Assembly: GCF_009765905.1 (NCBI RefSeq) | Contig: NZ_LMUO01000015.1 | Coordinates: forward strand, 808,927 to 872,926 | DNA from: Mucilaginibacter sp. L196 | GTDB taxonomy: Bacteria > Bacteroidota > Bacteroidia > Sphingobacteriales > Sphingobacteriaceae | Reading direction: 5' to 3' | DNA: 64,000 nucleotides | In this document: positions 43,775-53,483 of the stretch, piece by piece | How the letters are laid out: every line of letters starts with the position of its first letter | How positions within the stretch are numbered: position 1 is the first letter of the stretch | Position numbers and translations under genes: made by a program | The notes under the pieces: model-generated | What the model was told of the DNA's origin: nothing | Database searches by the model: none | What the model saw: only the letters and a program-made list of their open reading frames with translations

Positions 43775-45259
43775 ATGGGTAAGCAGTATATATTGGCGAT
43801 AGATCAGGGCACCAGCAGTACCAAAACTATTGTTTTTGATAATAAAGGAAATGTTATTGCGAAAGCTACCGAATCGCTTAAAACTTTTTACAACGATGGC
43901 GGATTTGTAGAACAAGACCCTGAAGAAATTTACATCAATGTGCTTGCCTCGGTTACCAATTGTTTAACCGAGTTTAAACAGGTTGGTGGCAATATTACCG
44001 ATATAAAAACCTGTGGCATATCAAACCAGCGCGAAACTTTTGTGGTATGGGATGAGAACGGAACACCACTGTACAATGCCGTAGTGTGGCAATGCAAGCG
44101 TTCCATTAGCATATGTAAAGAGTTAGAGGATCGTGGGATTACAGCCGAGATCAACAGCAAAACCGGCCTCATTATCGATCCTTATTTTTCAGGTACGAAA
44201 TTGATATGGCTATACGAGAACGAGCCCTTAGTAAAAACTGCTATTGACGAAGGCAAGGCCTATTTTGGCACTATTGATACATGGCTATTGTATAAACTAA
44301 CCGATGGCACGCAATATTTAACCGACTATACCAACGCCTCGCGTACCTTGTTTTTTAATTTGCATACACTTACCTGGGATAAAGAATTACTGCAAAAACT
44401 TAATCTTTCAAATATCAATCTGCCGCAGTTAAAACCGTCATCAAGTAATTTTGGTGTATCAGATATTGGCGGCCTTTTCCCTCATTCAATAGTTATTGGC
44501 AGTATGATAGGCGACTCCCATGCCGCGGCTTTTGGCGAAGGTTGTTTTGATCCCGGTACTGCAAAAGCTACGCTCGGCACAGGATGTTCTATATTGATGA
44601 ATATTGGTAACAAGCCCAAAGTATCCGGTAACGGCATGATCACCACTATTTGCTGGAGTATGGAAGGACGGGTTGATTATGCTTTGGAAGGTGTTATTGT
44701 ATCATGCGGTGCAACTATTGAGTGGTTGAAAAGCGAACTGGGCTTATTTAAAGATAGTAAACAAACCGAGGCAATGGCAACCAGCGTTGCCGATAATAAC
44801 GGCGTTTACCTGGTGCCTGCTTTTAGCGGCCTTGGCGCGCCGCACTGGGATATGAATCGCAAAGCCGAAATAAAAGGCCTAACATTCAATTGCAATAAGA
44901 ATCATGTTGTACGTGCCGCGCTCGAATCCATCCCGTACCAGGTTAAGGATGTGATTGTAGCTATGGAACAGGATACCGGCATACCCTTGCAGCAACTAAT
45001 GGTTAATGGTGGTATAACCTCCAATCATTTTGTATTGCAGTTTATGGCTGATCTGCTTGATCGTTACCTTATAAATCGGGGGATTGCTGATGTATCTGCC
45101 CTTGGTGCTGCCTACCTCGCAGGTTTACAGGCCGGGATATTTAAAGATCTTGATCATTTAAAACAGTTAACCGGCAACCCATTTGCCTTTTCACCTGTTG
45201 GACAAAAAGATAAAGTGCTGGCATGGTACGAGGGTTGGAAAATTGCCCTGGCACTATAA
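43775..45259 (+). CDS. FGGY-family carbohydrate kinase (glycerol-kinase-like)
   Basis: 494 residues from the ATG at 43775, 4 bases after the permease stop. LAIDQGTSSTKTIVFDNKGN (phosphate 1), FVEQDPEEIY, CGISNQRETFVVWDENGTPL, and VVWQCKR match the glycerol kinase group; GTGCSILMNIGNKP (phosphate 2), VPAFSGLGAPHWD and MVNGGITSNHFVLQFMADLL (adenosine motif) complete the fold. With the isomerase and split transketolase it probably phosphorylates a ketose, not glycerol. Last gene of the operon, followed by a MITE-like element that may end transcription. Confidence 0.9.
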   Translation: MGKQYILAIDQGTSSTKTIVFDNKGNVIAKATESLKTFYNDGGFVEQDPEEIYINVLASVTNCLTEFKQVGGNITDIKTCGISNQRETFVVWDENGTPLYNAVVWQCKRSISICKELEDRGITAEINSKTGLIIDPYFSGTKLIWLYENEPLVKTAIDEGKAYFGTIDTWLLYKLTDGTQYLTDYTNASRTLFFNLHTLTWDKELLQKLNLSNINLPQLKPSSSNFGVSDIGGLFPHSIVIGSMIGDSHAAAFGEGCFDPGTAKATLGTGCSILMNIGNKPKVSGNGMITTICWSMEGRVDYALEGVIVSCGATIEWLKSELGLFKDSKQTEAMATSVADNNGVYLVPAFSGLGAPHWDMNRKAEIKGLTFNCNKNHVVRAALESIPYQVKDVIVAMEQDTGIPLQQLMVNGGITSNHFVLQFMADLLDRYLINRGIADVSALGAAYLAGLQAGIFKDLDHLKQLTGNPFAFSPVGQKDKVLAWYEGWKIALAL

Positions 45260-45298
45260 AAGGCTATCTAAATTTTTTATATAAACACAAAAAACAAG

Positions 45299-45410
45299 CG
45301 TCATTGCGAGGTACGAAGCAATCTCTACATAGGCAAGGCGATTACAAAGGTCTTGAATCTGCAAAACCGCTCTGTAAAGTATAGAGATTGCTTCGTACCT
45401 CGCAATGACG
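45299..45410. repeat. GTCATTGC MITE-like element, copy 3 (inverted)
   Basis: CGTCATTGCGAGGTACGAAG at the left and CTTCGTACCTCGCAATGACG at the right are a perfect 20-base inverted repeat. Orientation opposite to copies 1 and 2. Sits between the convergent sugar operon and CoA-transferase operon. Confidence 0.8.
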
Positions 45411-45475
45411 ATAGCTTTATATTTTAGCTTGTGGTGCTGTAAAAACACCGACCACAGGTGAACAAGCAAATGCTG

Positions 45476-46774
45476 CTATATTAAACTTTTTCTGATCTTA
45501 TATCCACTCATACCAAAGTACAATACCACTAAAAAGCATAGTAATGGTATAATATAGCCGATCTGTATCTGGTCGCCATTTAGGTCGATAACCGTTGCCA
45601 TGATGTAGGGAATTACTGCCCCGCCAACTATCGACATGATGAGCCATGATGAACCGGATTTGGTATCGTCGCCAATGCCATCAATACCCAACGCGAATAT
45701 AGTAGGGAACATGATCGACATGAAGAAACCTATCGCACCTAAACAATAAACAACGTAAGCCCCTTTGCCCAAAATAGCAATGGCACAAAGTAAAACCGCG
45801 ATCACAGAATAAATAGATAACAGTTTATACGATTTGATAAATTGTAAAAAGAAAGTACCGATAAATCGTCCTCCCATAAAAAGGAATCCATAGATAGCCA
45901 AATAATAACCAGCCGTTTTTTCGTCGAATCCCGCGCCTTGTTTAGCCATGCGGATAAAAAAGCTGGTTACACAAACCTGTGCGCCAACATAAAAAAATTG
46001 GGCTACTACTGCCATCGACAAATGCCGGTGCCGTAAAGCGCCAAATAAACTTCCACCCGCGCTGGGCTCTTTACTCACATTTTTAACTTCAGGAAGTTTT
46101 GCAAAGAAAAACAGTACCGCTATTACTGCAAGCGTGCCAGCCAACACACCATAAGGCAGTTTTACCGACGAGGCTTCATGTAATAGGTACGCTGATCTCG
46201 ATGCATCCGGCATAGCCTTTAATTGATTGGCAGTATATTCCTTACCCGATAATATGAAAATGGCCCCAACCAACGGGGCAACAAATGCTGCCAACCCATT
46301 AAAAGCCGCTGCCAGGTTTAATCGTGTTGTCGCTCCTGCCGGGTCTCCCAGTATGGCGGAGTAGGGGTTTGCCGCGGTTTCCAGAATCGCTATGCCACAG
46401 CCTAGAATAAATAAGGCACCCAAAAAACCGGTGTAGGCCATTGTATTTGCTGCTGGTATAAATAGCGCGGCACCAATAGTTGCCAATAATAAACCAATAA
46501 TAATACTGTTTTTATAACCGAATTTTTTAAGCAGCATCCCCGCGGGAATAGCCATCAGAAAATAAGCCAGGAAAATAGCGGTATCAATCAGTGTGGATTG
46601 CCGGTTATTTAACTGACATGCCTTTTTTAAATGCGGTATCAGTATCCCGTCGAGGTTTTGTACCATTCCCCATAAAAAGAAGAGTGTACATATCAATATA
46701 AAAGGCAGCAGTAAAGTTTTGCCTTTTAACGAGCTTTCGGGTATTGCTTCGGTTGGTTCACGTACTATTTGCAT
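45476..46774 (-). CDS. Sugar MFS permease, FucP-type
   Basis: 432 residues, twelve membrane helices. FFLWGMVQNLDGILIPHLKK (first helix, FucP group), RQSTLIDTAIFLAYFLMAIP, ILGCGIAILETAANPYSAIL and FMSIMFPTIFALGIDGIG are the conserved FucP/GluP blocks. Imports a sugar with a proton. Last gene of a seven-gene minus-strand operon, 9 bases after the hydratase stop, so it probably supplies that pathway's substrate. Confidence 0.93.
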   Translation of the reverse strand: MQIVREPTEAIPESSLKGKTLLLPFILICTLFFLWGMVQNLDGILIPHLKKACQLNNRQSTLIDTAIFLAYFLMAIPAGMLLKKFGYKNSIIIGLLLATIGAALFIPAANTMAYTGFLGALFILGCGIAILETAANPYSAILGDPAGATTRLNLAAAFNGLAAFVAPLVGAIFILSGKEYTANQLKAMPDASRSAYLLHEASSVKLPYGVLAGTLAVIAVLFFFAKLPEVKNVSKEPSAGGSLFGALRHRHLSMAVVAQFFYVGAQVCVTSFFIRMAKQGAGFDEKTAGYYLAIYGFLFMGGRFIGTFFLQFIKSYKLLSIYSVIAVLLCAIAILGKGAYVVYCLGAIGFFMSIMFPTIFALGIDGIGDDTKSGSSWLIMSIVGGAVIPYIMATVIDLNGDQIQIGYIIPLLCFLVVLYFGMSGYKIRKSLI

Positions 46775-46783
46775 GATGTTTTG

Positions 46784-47227
46784 TTACGCTTGTTTTTTAA
46801 CAAGTAATAGGTGGTCGCATACCTGCACCACTTCACCGTGCTGGTTTATAATTTCCACATGTTCAGTAACGTTGCCGTATTCAGGTTTCTTTGCATCTTC
46901 TTTTGCCGAAATGACGATCTCGGAATGAATGGTATCACCAATAAAAACCGGTTTTATAAAACGCAATTTGTCATAGCCTTTCGACATTGCTTCAGGATTG
47001 ATCTCTGATGCAGTTAACCCGATGCCGATACTAAATACCATGGTGCCATGCGCTATGCGTTGTTTAAATGGCTGCGTTTTGCACCACTCTGCATCCATGT
47101 GGTGCGGGAAGAAATCGCCGGTATGGCCCGCATGTACTACAAAATCAGTTTCGGTAATGGTACGGCCAAAGGTTACACGTTTATCGCCAACGGTATAACC
47201 CTCAAAAAAAGTCGATTTAAAATACAT
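46784..47227 (-). CDS. MaoC-like (R)-hydratase/dehydratase
   Basis: 147 residues, hot-dog fold. [15 protein letters not shown] contains the catalytic Asp and His of the hydratase motif (usual GDxNPxH), followed by [15 protein letters not shown]. The Asn of the motif is replaced by Phe, so the mechanism may be altered. Hydrates or dehydrates a 2-enoyl-type acyl-CoA. The ATG at 47227 is 4 bases after the dehydrogenase stop; a TTG at 47248 would overlap it and is less likely. CoA-transferases in the operon would supply the thioester. Confidence 0.85.
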   Translation of the reverse strand: MYFKSTFFEGYTVGDKRVTFGRTITETDFVVHAGHTGDFFPHHMDAEWCKTQPFKQRIAHGTMVFSIGIGLTASEINPEAMSKGYDKLRFIKPVFIGDTIHSEIVISAKEDAKKPEYGNVTEHVEIINQHGEVVQVCDHLLLVKKQA

Positions 47228-47231
47228 GGTA

Positions 47232-48317
47232 TTATAATTGTTTATCAATAAATCTGTCTGCTACAACCACACCACCGGTGTCGCTGGAGATATAAGCACT
47301 CTCAACCACCGCCATAGTTTTTATCACATCCTCAACGTTGGTTGGTAAAATATCAGTCTCGCCATTTTTGTAGCGCATCAGGCTTGCCATAGTGCCAATA
47401 AAAGCATCAGGAAACCAGGAGCCTTCCAGCTTAACTTCCGTCCATTCCGGTGCTTTACCTTTTTCAATAATGCAGTACTCAAACTTGTCTGGCACGCCAT
47501 GCGGATAATCCATCAGCAAACCCATGCGGGCTTTAATCGCGCCTTTGGTGCCTTCCCATTTAATAAAACTTTCCTGGTTATGCGGCCCGAAGGAATGATC
47601 ATGATTAGTATTGATAACCGCATGTATGGTATCACCGTAATCAAATAAAATAGTTGAGCGGGAGGAAGACAACGTTTTAGCCGGATGTTTCAATGTTTTA
47701 GCCATTATGCTACGCGGATCACCTAAAAATGACCGCATCAAATCGATGTAATGAATGCTGTGGTACTGTATTTCCAATCGTGGATGGATCATCACATGCG
47801 GAAATAATTCCCAGGGCGTTTCTAAAGTGACCCTAACTTCCATGTCATATAATTCACCAATTAACCTTTGTTCAATTAAATAGCGGGCAGCACTTACAAA
47901 TGGTGCAAACCGCAACTGGCAATTAATAGCGGCCACCAGTTTTTTACGGCGACAGACCTCCAGTATCTCTTTACTTTGCCAGAAGTAATCGCCCATTGGT
48001 TTTTGAATAAGCACACCGGCACCGTCAGGCAATTTGTTTAATGTTTCAACAAATTGCTCGGGCATAATGGTAATATCGTAAACCGTATTAGGAGCCGAGT
48101 TGGCAACAGCCTCTTCAACCGTATCAAACACATTGGCAATATCAAATTGCGCCGCCAGTTTTTCGGCCCTAGGGCGGGTTCGGTTCGTTATACCTGTCAC
48201 CTTAAAACCGGCTTTTTTATAAGCAGGTAAATGGGCATCGCCAACAATTCCGCCTGCCCCAATAATTACTATAGGCGGTGCATTTTTGGGCAATATGGGT
48301 TTATAGGGTATTTGCAT
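47232..48317 (-). CDS. Gfo/Idh/MocA-family oxidoreductase
   Basis: 361 residues. Rossmann N-terminus [20 protein letters not shown] (about 15-34) for NAD(P), then [13 protein letters not shown] with the catalytic Lys; the usual EKP is QKP here. C-terminal beta-sheet domain with [17 protein letters not shown] supplies the substrate-side His and Asp. Oxidises or reduces a sugar-like hydroxyl. The start overlaps the preceding solute-binding-like gene by 17 bases, so translation is coupled. Confidence 0.88.
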   Translation of the reverse strand: MQIPYKPILPKNAPPIVIIGAGGIVGDAHLPAYKKAGFKVTGITNRTRPRAEKLAAQFDIANVFDTVEEAVANSAPNTVYDITIMPEQFVETLNKLPDGAGVLIQKPMGDYFWQSKEILEVCRRKKLVAAINCQLRFAPFVSAARYLIEQRLIGELYDMEVRVTLETPWELFPHVMIHPRLEIQYHSIHYIDLMRSFLGDPRSIMAKTLKHPAKTLSSSRSTILFDYGDTIHAVINTNHDHSFGPHNQESFIKWEGTKGAIKARMGLLMDYPHGVPDKFEYCIIEKGKAPEWTEVKLEGSWFPDAFIGTMASLMRYKNGETDILPTNVEDVIKTMAVVESAYISSDTGGVVVADRFIDKQL

Positions 48318-49563
48318 AATTTAGTGATGTTTTATCAATAGCATTTATTTTTTGCTGGCCCGCTTCAAGTAAACGGTAAATAGGGGTATCGGTATTAATG
48401 GCCTGCAGCACAACCTCATCAATTATTTTAGCTATTTGCGACCAGTTTGCTTTTTGCGGCAACGATCGTGCATTTTGGTGCAATTTTTCCAGTTTATGAT
48501 AGTAGGGGATAATAGCATTAACGCCGCTATCTTTCCATGTTGAAATACGGCAACCAATGCCGCCTTCTAATGTTAATAATTTATCATTCCGTCGGTTTGT
48601 AGCAAAACGTATAAAGTCATAAGCCACCTGTTTGTGCCTGCTGCCCGAACCAATGGTGTATAGCCAGTATACATTCAATGAAGCTGATTCATTCCCTGCC
48701 GTGCATGGTATCGGGGCAATATCAACTCTACCTTTAACTTTAGATTCATCGATCACCTCGCACATTGATGCGAAACCGAACCAATTCACCATCATGGCAG
48801 CTTCACCACGGGCAAAAGCCATACCTGTTTGTACCGATTCGTACTGCATAGAGTTTGGATGGATCATAGTATTATCACGTAAGGTATCCCGATAAAAGGC
48901 AAGCCCTTCAGCAGCAGCTTTTGTGTTGATTATTACCTGTCCGTTTTTGCCTGTCAGTTCGCCACCGCGCGTCCATAGCTGCAAGCAAAAATCAAACACG
49001 GTATTATGCCCGTCAGGTAAACCGGCAAAAACCGTCCCATAAAGGTTATCTTCTGGTCGGGTGAAAAACTGCGAAACGGTTTTAAAATCATCCCAGGTTT
49101 GTGGTGCCTGCAATGTTTTACCAAACTGGTCGAAATACCTTTGCTGCTCATTACTATCATCAAACAAATCTTTACGATAGATTAAACATTCCGGCCCATC
49201 ATGAAAAGGCAATCCCACTATGGAATCCCCAAATTGCTGCATTGACAACAATGATTTGCTCCATCCATTAGGGAAATCATCCGGCGGATTATGATTAATG
49301 TAAGGCTGCAAATCCTCGAGCGCTCCGCTTGTCCAGGCTTCAAAAAGCCAATCAGTAACTACATGCGCGATATCCCAATCGCCATTTTTTAAACCGTGTT
49401 TGCCAATTATAGCTTCATAAAGGTCATCCAGATCCATAGGCACCATTTCGACCTTTAGTTTGCAGCCGGTTTCGGCGCAATAGCTATCCCACAGCTTTTG
49501 TAATGCCGTTTCAAACGGGCCGAATTTGCGTACGGCTATCCTGAAAGAATCATTACTTGCCAT
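48301..49563 (-). CDS. Solute-binding-protein-like protein without signal peptide (2 of 2)
   Basis: 420 residues with a family-1 extracellular solute-binding fold: [56 protein letters not shown] and [20 protein letters not shown]. Such proteins normally carry a lipoprotein or Sec signal, yet this one starts [11 protein letters not shown] with no hydrophobic stretch and no lipobox Cys. The predicted location is therefore the cytosol. No ABC permease or ATPase for it occurs in the operon. Overlaps the upstream CoA-transferase gene by 11 bases and the dehydrogenase gene by 17. It may be an enzyme or a ligand-sensing/chaperone subunit; function unknown. Confidence 0.75.
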   Translation of the reverse strand: MASNDSFRIAVRKFGPFETALQKLWDSYCAETGCKLKVEMVPMDLDDLYEAIIGKHGLKNGDWDIAHVVTDWLFEAWTSGALEDLQPYINHNPPDDFPNGWSKSLLSMQQFGDSIVGLPFHDGPECLIYRKDLFDDSNEQQRYFDQFGKTLQAPQTWDDFKTVSQFFTRPEDNLYGTVFAGLPDGHNTVFDFCLQLWTRGGELTGKNGQVIINTKAAAEGLAFYRDTLRDNTMIHPNSMQYESVQTGMAFARGEAAMMVNWFGFASMCEVIDESKVKGRVDIAPIPCTAGNESASLNVYWLYTIGSGSRHKQVAYDFIRFATNRRNDKLLTLEGGIGCRISTWKDSGVNAIIPYYHKLEKLHQNARSLPQKANWSQIAKIIDEVVLQAINTDTPIYRLLEAGQQKINAIDKTSLNYANTL

Positions 49564-50704
49564 GTTGCCGGTTTATTAATTGGGATATTATATGCTTATT
49601 ATCTTCGCCGAGTTTTGGCGAGCCTTTGGGTGATTTCAGTACTTCACCGTCAATGCGGATGGGGGAGCGGGTAGTTTGATATTTAAATCCATCGCTCATG
49701 CCTACCTCTTGCAACATATCCAGTACTTTAAAACCCTCTTTTTGCATCAACTGGTCCCATGCCAATACCTCAGCACACCAAATGTCAGCCGCCTGCAAAA
49801 TACCGAGCCATTGCTCATTGGTGCCTTTTAATAAATGTGCTGCAAGTATAGCTTTGATCTCATCACGTTTATTAAATGCTTCTGCACCATCAGCATAACC
49901 CAGCAACGCATCGCAGCCAAGCAAAGCACCCAGTTGGGGTATAGAACCCATTGCTAGCGCGATATAGCCGTTATCGGTTTTATATATCCCATAAGGCGCA
50001 CCCAAATACGCATGGGCATTATTATGTTCAGACCGCTCGGGTAACTTGCCGTCATAATAATAGGTCGTGATGGCTTCAAATTGAAAATCAATAGCTGCTT
50101 CAAGCATACTTACCTGTACAAAAGCGCCTTCACCACTAATGGTGCGGCGAAACAAACAAGCTAAAATTCCTTGTGCCAAATGATTACCAGCCAACATATC
50201 GATAATTGACAATCCCATCGGCACCGGCGAACCGGCATTGCCTGTTAACCAGGTTAATCCCGATAATGATTGTAACAGCAGATCCTGGCCCGGTTTATCT
50301 TTCCACGGGCCTTCATTACCATAACCGGAAATTTCACCATAAATAACAGAAGGATTTATTTGTTTTACACGCTCATAATCAAAGCCCAGGCGTTCCATCA
50401 CTCCGGGGCGGAAATTGTGCATTACCACGTCGGCCTGCTTTACCAGAGCCCGGATTTGCTCTTTATCAAATTCATTTTTAATATCAGCAGCAAAGCTTTC
50501 TTTATTACGATTGATGGCATGAAATACAGATGACTCACCATTCATGATCACATTCGAAGTATATAAATGGCGGCAAATATCGCCCGTGCCTGGCTTCTCA
50601 ATTTTAATTACCCGCGCACCCAAATCGGCCAGTTTTAAACTTGCCGATGGCCCTGAAAGGAACTGACTGAAATCAATAACTAAATAATCTTCAAGTGGCT
50701 TCAT
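49553..50704 (-). CDS. Class III CoA-transferase (CaiB/BaiF), 2 of 2
   Basis: 383 residues. [20 protein letters not shown] near the start, [13 protein letters not shown], and [17 protein letters not shown], the blocks of the formyl-CoA transferase fold. The catalytic Asp is in [20 protein letters not shown] (about residue 165). Class III enzymes form an interlocked dimer and move CoA between carboxylic acids. About half identical by eye to the neighbouring transferase, so a duplication or heterodimer. Starts in an ATGA overlap with that gene. Confidence 0.92.
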   Translation of the reverse strand: MKPLEDYLVIDFSQFLSGPSASLKLADLGARVIKIEKPGTGDICRHLYTSNVIMNGESSVFHAINRNKESFAADIKNEFDKEQIRALVKQADVVMHNFRPGVMERLGFDYERVKQINPSVIYGEISGYGNEGPWKDKPGQDLLLQSLSGLTWLTGNAGSPVPMGLSIIDMLAGNHLAQGILACLFRRTISGEGAFVQVSMLEAAIDFQFEAITTYYYDGKLPERSEHNNAHAYLGAPYGIYKTDNGYIALAMGSIPQLGALLGCDALLGYADGAEAFNKRDEIKAILAAHLLKGTNEQWLGILQAADIWCAEVLAWDQLMQKEGFKVLDMLQEVGMSDGFKYQTTRSPIRIDGEVLKSPKGSPKLGEDNKHIISQLINRQHGK

Positions 50705-51849
50705 AGCAAGTTAAATTGATGATTGATCACTGCTGTATGCGCGCCTGGTTTAGGTGCAGCTATATCGCTATAAAGTTTGTTGTTATTAATGCGGATAGGG
50801 CAGCGGGTAGTAGTCAGGTCTCCACCATCAGGCAGTTTAACCTCTTGCTGCATGCCCAAAACCCGGTAGCCTTCGTGCTGTAAAGTTTGCTCGTAGGTAA
50901 AAACCTCTGAGCACCAAATGCCTTCGGCTTCCAGTTTGCTTAGCCATTCGCCGGTAGTTTTATCTTTTAGTTTTTCGGACAACAAGGCCATTATCTCATC
51001 CCGTTGTTCAAACCATTGGGTTTTATTGGTATAAGTTTCCTCTAAATCACAGCCTATGGCGTTTCCTATATGGTGCAGATCGCCCATGGCCAAGGCCAGG
51101 TAATTATCTTTTGTTTTATAGATGCCATAAGGCGCACTCAAATAAGCATGTCCATTGCCTTTTACGCTGCTGCGTTGTGGTAATTTGCCGCCATCGTTTA
51201 AATAGGTGGTCAATACTTCAAATTGCAAGTCGAGTACCGATTCGATGAGGCTCACCTCAACAAGCGCACCGGTATTTGTTTTGGCTCGTTTTATTAAAGC
51301 AGCCAGTAGCCCTTGTACAAAATGTGCCCCGCAAATAATATCTGCGGTAGCCAAACCAAATGGTACAGGGCCCGCGTCGGAGGTATCTGATAAATAAGTT
51401 AACCCCGATAACGATTGAATTAAGAGATCCTGTCCCGGGCGTGAAGCCCATGGCCCCTTGCTTCCATACCCGGTAACCACGCCGTAAATAATGCGAGGGT
51501 TAATTGCTTGTACCGATGCGTAATCCAAACCGATCTTCTCCATCACCCCCGGGCGAAAATTATGAGTAATGATATCAGCTTTCTGGATCATTTTTTTAAT
51601 GCGTTCCATGTCCGCCGGGTTTTTCAGATCGGCAGCATAACTTTCTTTATTACGGTTAATGGTATGGAAAACCAAGCTATCGCCATCAATAAATATATTG
51701 CGGATGGCAATTTGTCGTCCGGATTCACCGTTAACCGGTCGCTCAATTTTAATGACACGTGCCCCCAGATCGGCTAAGCGTAAACCCGCTGTTGGGGCAG
51801 CCATAAACTGCGCAAATTCAAGTACCAGCAAACCTTCCAGTGGTTTCAT
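50701..51849 (-). CDS. Class III CoA-transferase (CaiB/BaiF), 1 of 2
   Basis: 382 residues, same layout as its neighbour: [52 protein letters not shown], and the catalytic Asp in [20 protein letters not shown]. The retained Asp in both copies argues that both are active, perhaps as a heterodimer or with different acid acceptors. Overlaps the first solute-binding-like gene by ATGA. Confidence 0.92.
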   Translation of the reverse strand: MKPLEGLLVLEFAQFMAAPTAGLRLADLGARVIKIERPVNGESGRQIAIRNIFIDGDSLVFHTINRNKESYAADLKNPADMERIKKMIQKADIITHNFRPGVMEKIGLDYASVQAINPRIIYGVVTGYGSKGPWASRPGQDLLIQSLSGLTYLSDTSDAGPVPFGLATADIICGAHFVQGLLAALIKRAKTNTGALVEVSLIESVLDLQFEVLTTYLNDGGKLPQRSSVKGNGHAYLSAPYGIYKTKDNYLALAMGDLHHIGNAIGCDLEETYTNKTQWFEQRDEIMALLSEKLKDKTTGEWLSKLEAEGIWCSEVFTYEQTLQHEGYRVLGMQQEVKLPDGGDLTTTRCPIRINNNKLYSDIAAPKPGAHTAVINHQFNLL

Positions 51850-53009
51850 AAGGCTTGTATTTTTAGCGTTGATTGCTGATAAAGGTCATTCAATTGCGAT
51901 AGAATATTCTTTTCACCGCCACCCTGCATCAGGTAATTACGAACCACATCACCAGCATGATCCTGGAAAAACATATGACCAAAGTAACGGGGCCTTAAAT
52001 AGGCACGTTGCAGCGCCGGTAAAGTATTATGGAAATAGTTGTGCGTTTTCTGATTGTTTTCTTCATCTGTCCAGGCCGATAAATGACCGGGTTGGCCGCC
52101 GTTATCAGTATACAATCCGCGCTGGCAAAAATCAGAAGCTACATATGCTGCATACTGCATGGCGACATCCACATTTTGGCAATTTGACGAAACTGCCAAA
52201 CCCGTACCACCAAGTGAACTGCGTAGATTTGTTTTACCATCAAGTGTTATCATATCATGAAAATGCAACAGCTTGCGCGCATAGCCATTGCGCGAATAGT
52301 TGGAATAACCGTATCCAAAAGGACAATAAACGATTTCATCCTCCAAAGTCATAGCTTCGTAGGTTTGTATAGGATTACGATTAAAGCAAGCAGGCTTGAT
52401 ATATGAAGCCAGTTCGCGATACATTTGCAACGCCTTTATCCCGATTGTTTCACTAATCACTTCATCGTGCTGCTGACAAGGATCTTCACCCAGGGAACAA
52501 CAAAAAGTATAAAAAGTCATTAATGAATCAATTGGAATAGCGGGGAAAGCAACCAATCCTTTTTTAGCTAACCGAAGCAGGTCATCATAAGTTTTCGGTA
52601 ATGCAAGGCCATGTTTTTCAAATAAGTCTGGTCGACTTGCTGCAACAGGGGTAGCGGCATCAATAGCCAGCGCCCATTGTCGGCCGTTGTAATTATAGCT
52701 TTCGTAAGAATGACCAACTGTATTTGTTGCCTGATCGGCCAGAAATTCTTTTGGTAAATATTCATCAAACGGAAGGATACTTTTAGTTTTCGCGGCAAAT
52801 CCAGCCCATGGGTGGTCAATCACTAAAAGGTCATAGCGTTCCGCCAATTGTTGGATAGACAGATCGGCGAATTGCTGTAACGAGCGTTTCTCCCAGGTAA
52901 TAGTTACCGAAGGGTTTAACTCCGAAAAGCGTTGCGCTGTAGCGGCCATTGGCACAAAGCCACGGCTGTGATTCCAGGTTATCCCCTTTAAAAAAGTATT
53001 TTCGGCCAT
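51846..53009 (-). CDS. Solute-binding-protein-like protein without signal peptide (1 of 2)
   Basis: 387 residues; first gene of the operon. Begins MAENTFLKGITWNHSRGFVP, with no signal peptide. ERYDLLVIDHPWAGFAAKTK, LFEKHGLALPKTYDDLLRLA and SLGGTGLAVSSNCQNVDVAM are in the extracellular solute-binding family style (two-lobed periplasmic-binding fold). As with the second copy, a cytosolic location and lack of partner ABC genes are odd. The two copies are only distantly similar. I recall proteins of this type next to CoA-transferases in other bacteria, but cannot confirm it here. Confidence 0.75.
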   Translation of the reverse strand: MAENTFLKGITWNHSRGFVPMAATAQRFSELNPSVTITWEKRSLQQFADLSIQQLAERYDLLVIDHPWAGFAAKTKSILPFDEYLPKEFLADQATNTVGHSYESYNYNGRQWALAIDAATPVAASRPDLFEKHGLALPKTYDDLLRLAKKGLVAFPAIPIDSLMTFYTFCCSLGEDPCQQHDEVISETIGIKALQMYRELASYIKPACFNRNPIQTYEAMTLEDEIVYCPFGYGYSNYSRNGYARKLLHFHDMITLDGKTNLRSSLGGTGLAVSSNCQNVDVAMQYAAYVASDFCQRGLYTDNGGQPGHLSAWTDEENNQKTHNYFHNTLPALQRAYLRPRYFGHMFFQDHAGDVVRNYLMQGGGEKNILSQLNDLYQQSTLKIQAL

Positions 53010-53483
53010 ATGTGATTATTATTCATCTCTGTTAAACAGTATGCACAACTTGCATGGATGTTATCTGCTATAACCCATGCAGGCATGGATTTAATTGGTT
53101 AGCGATAAATAGCAAATTTATTCGGAAAGCAGGTTGATGCCCTGTATAATCTGTGCAAGGCATTGTACGATGTTACCATAGAAGCCGAAACGTTAAATTA
53201 ACGCGTTCCTGACAGTAAAGATTTATTGGTAAGGTTAGTATTGAAATAGATTATTAATTTAGGATGGCAGCGCAGTAAGGTCGGGGTGGGTGATGATATT
53301 ATATTGACTTGTTGTTAAGTAGTGTTTTATTTACAATTAAAGTTGTGTTCTGCCTTTTAAATTAACTATTTTTTACTTTGATAAAAATATTGATTATTTT
53401 TTGTATTTATAAAATAATTCACCTATGTTCGTTTTATAAAATAATTGTTAAAATAACAATTATAAACCATTTTTAAAATCCTA
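53010..53483. other. Divergent promoter region between CoA-transferase operon and GH51
   Basis: AT-rich, non-coding. Contains the inverted repeat at 53052-53080 near the operon's start and several AT tracts near the GH51 gene. No clear -7 box could be fixed for either direction. Confidence 0.5.
53052..53080. promoter_or_regulatory. Interrupted palindrome upstream of the CoA-transferase operon
   Basis: GCATGG-AT-GTTAT-CTGCT-ATAAC-CCATGC: 11 paired bases with a 2-base bulge around a 5-base centre, 43 bases before the first ATG on the minus strand. Candidate operator or 5'-UTR hairpin. Confidence 0.4.

Noticed and set aside
43775..45259. Glycerol kinase (glpK)
   Set aside because: Sequence is in the glycerol kinase subgroup, but the operon context (sugar ABC, isomerase, split transketolase) makes a ketose the likelier substrate, so no symbol given.
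51659..52354. 231-codon open frame on the plus strand
   Set aside because: Lies antisense to the CoA-transferase and solute-binding-like genes, whose frames show clear family motifs; its translation has no domain-like character.
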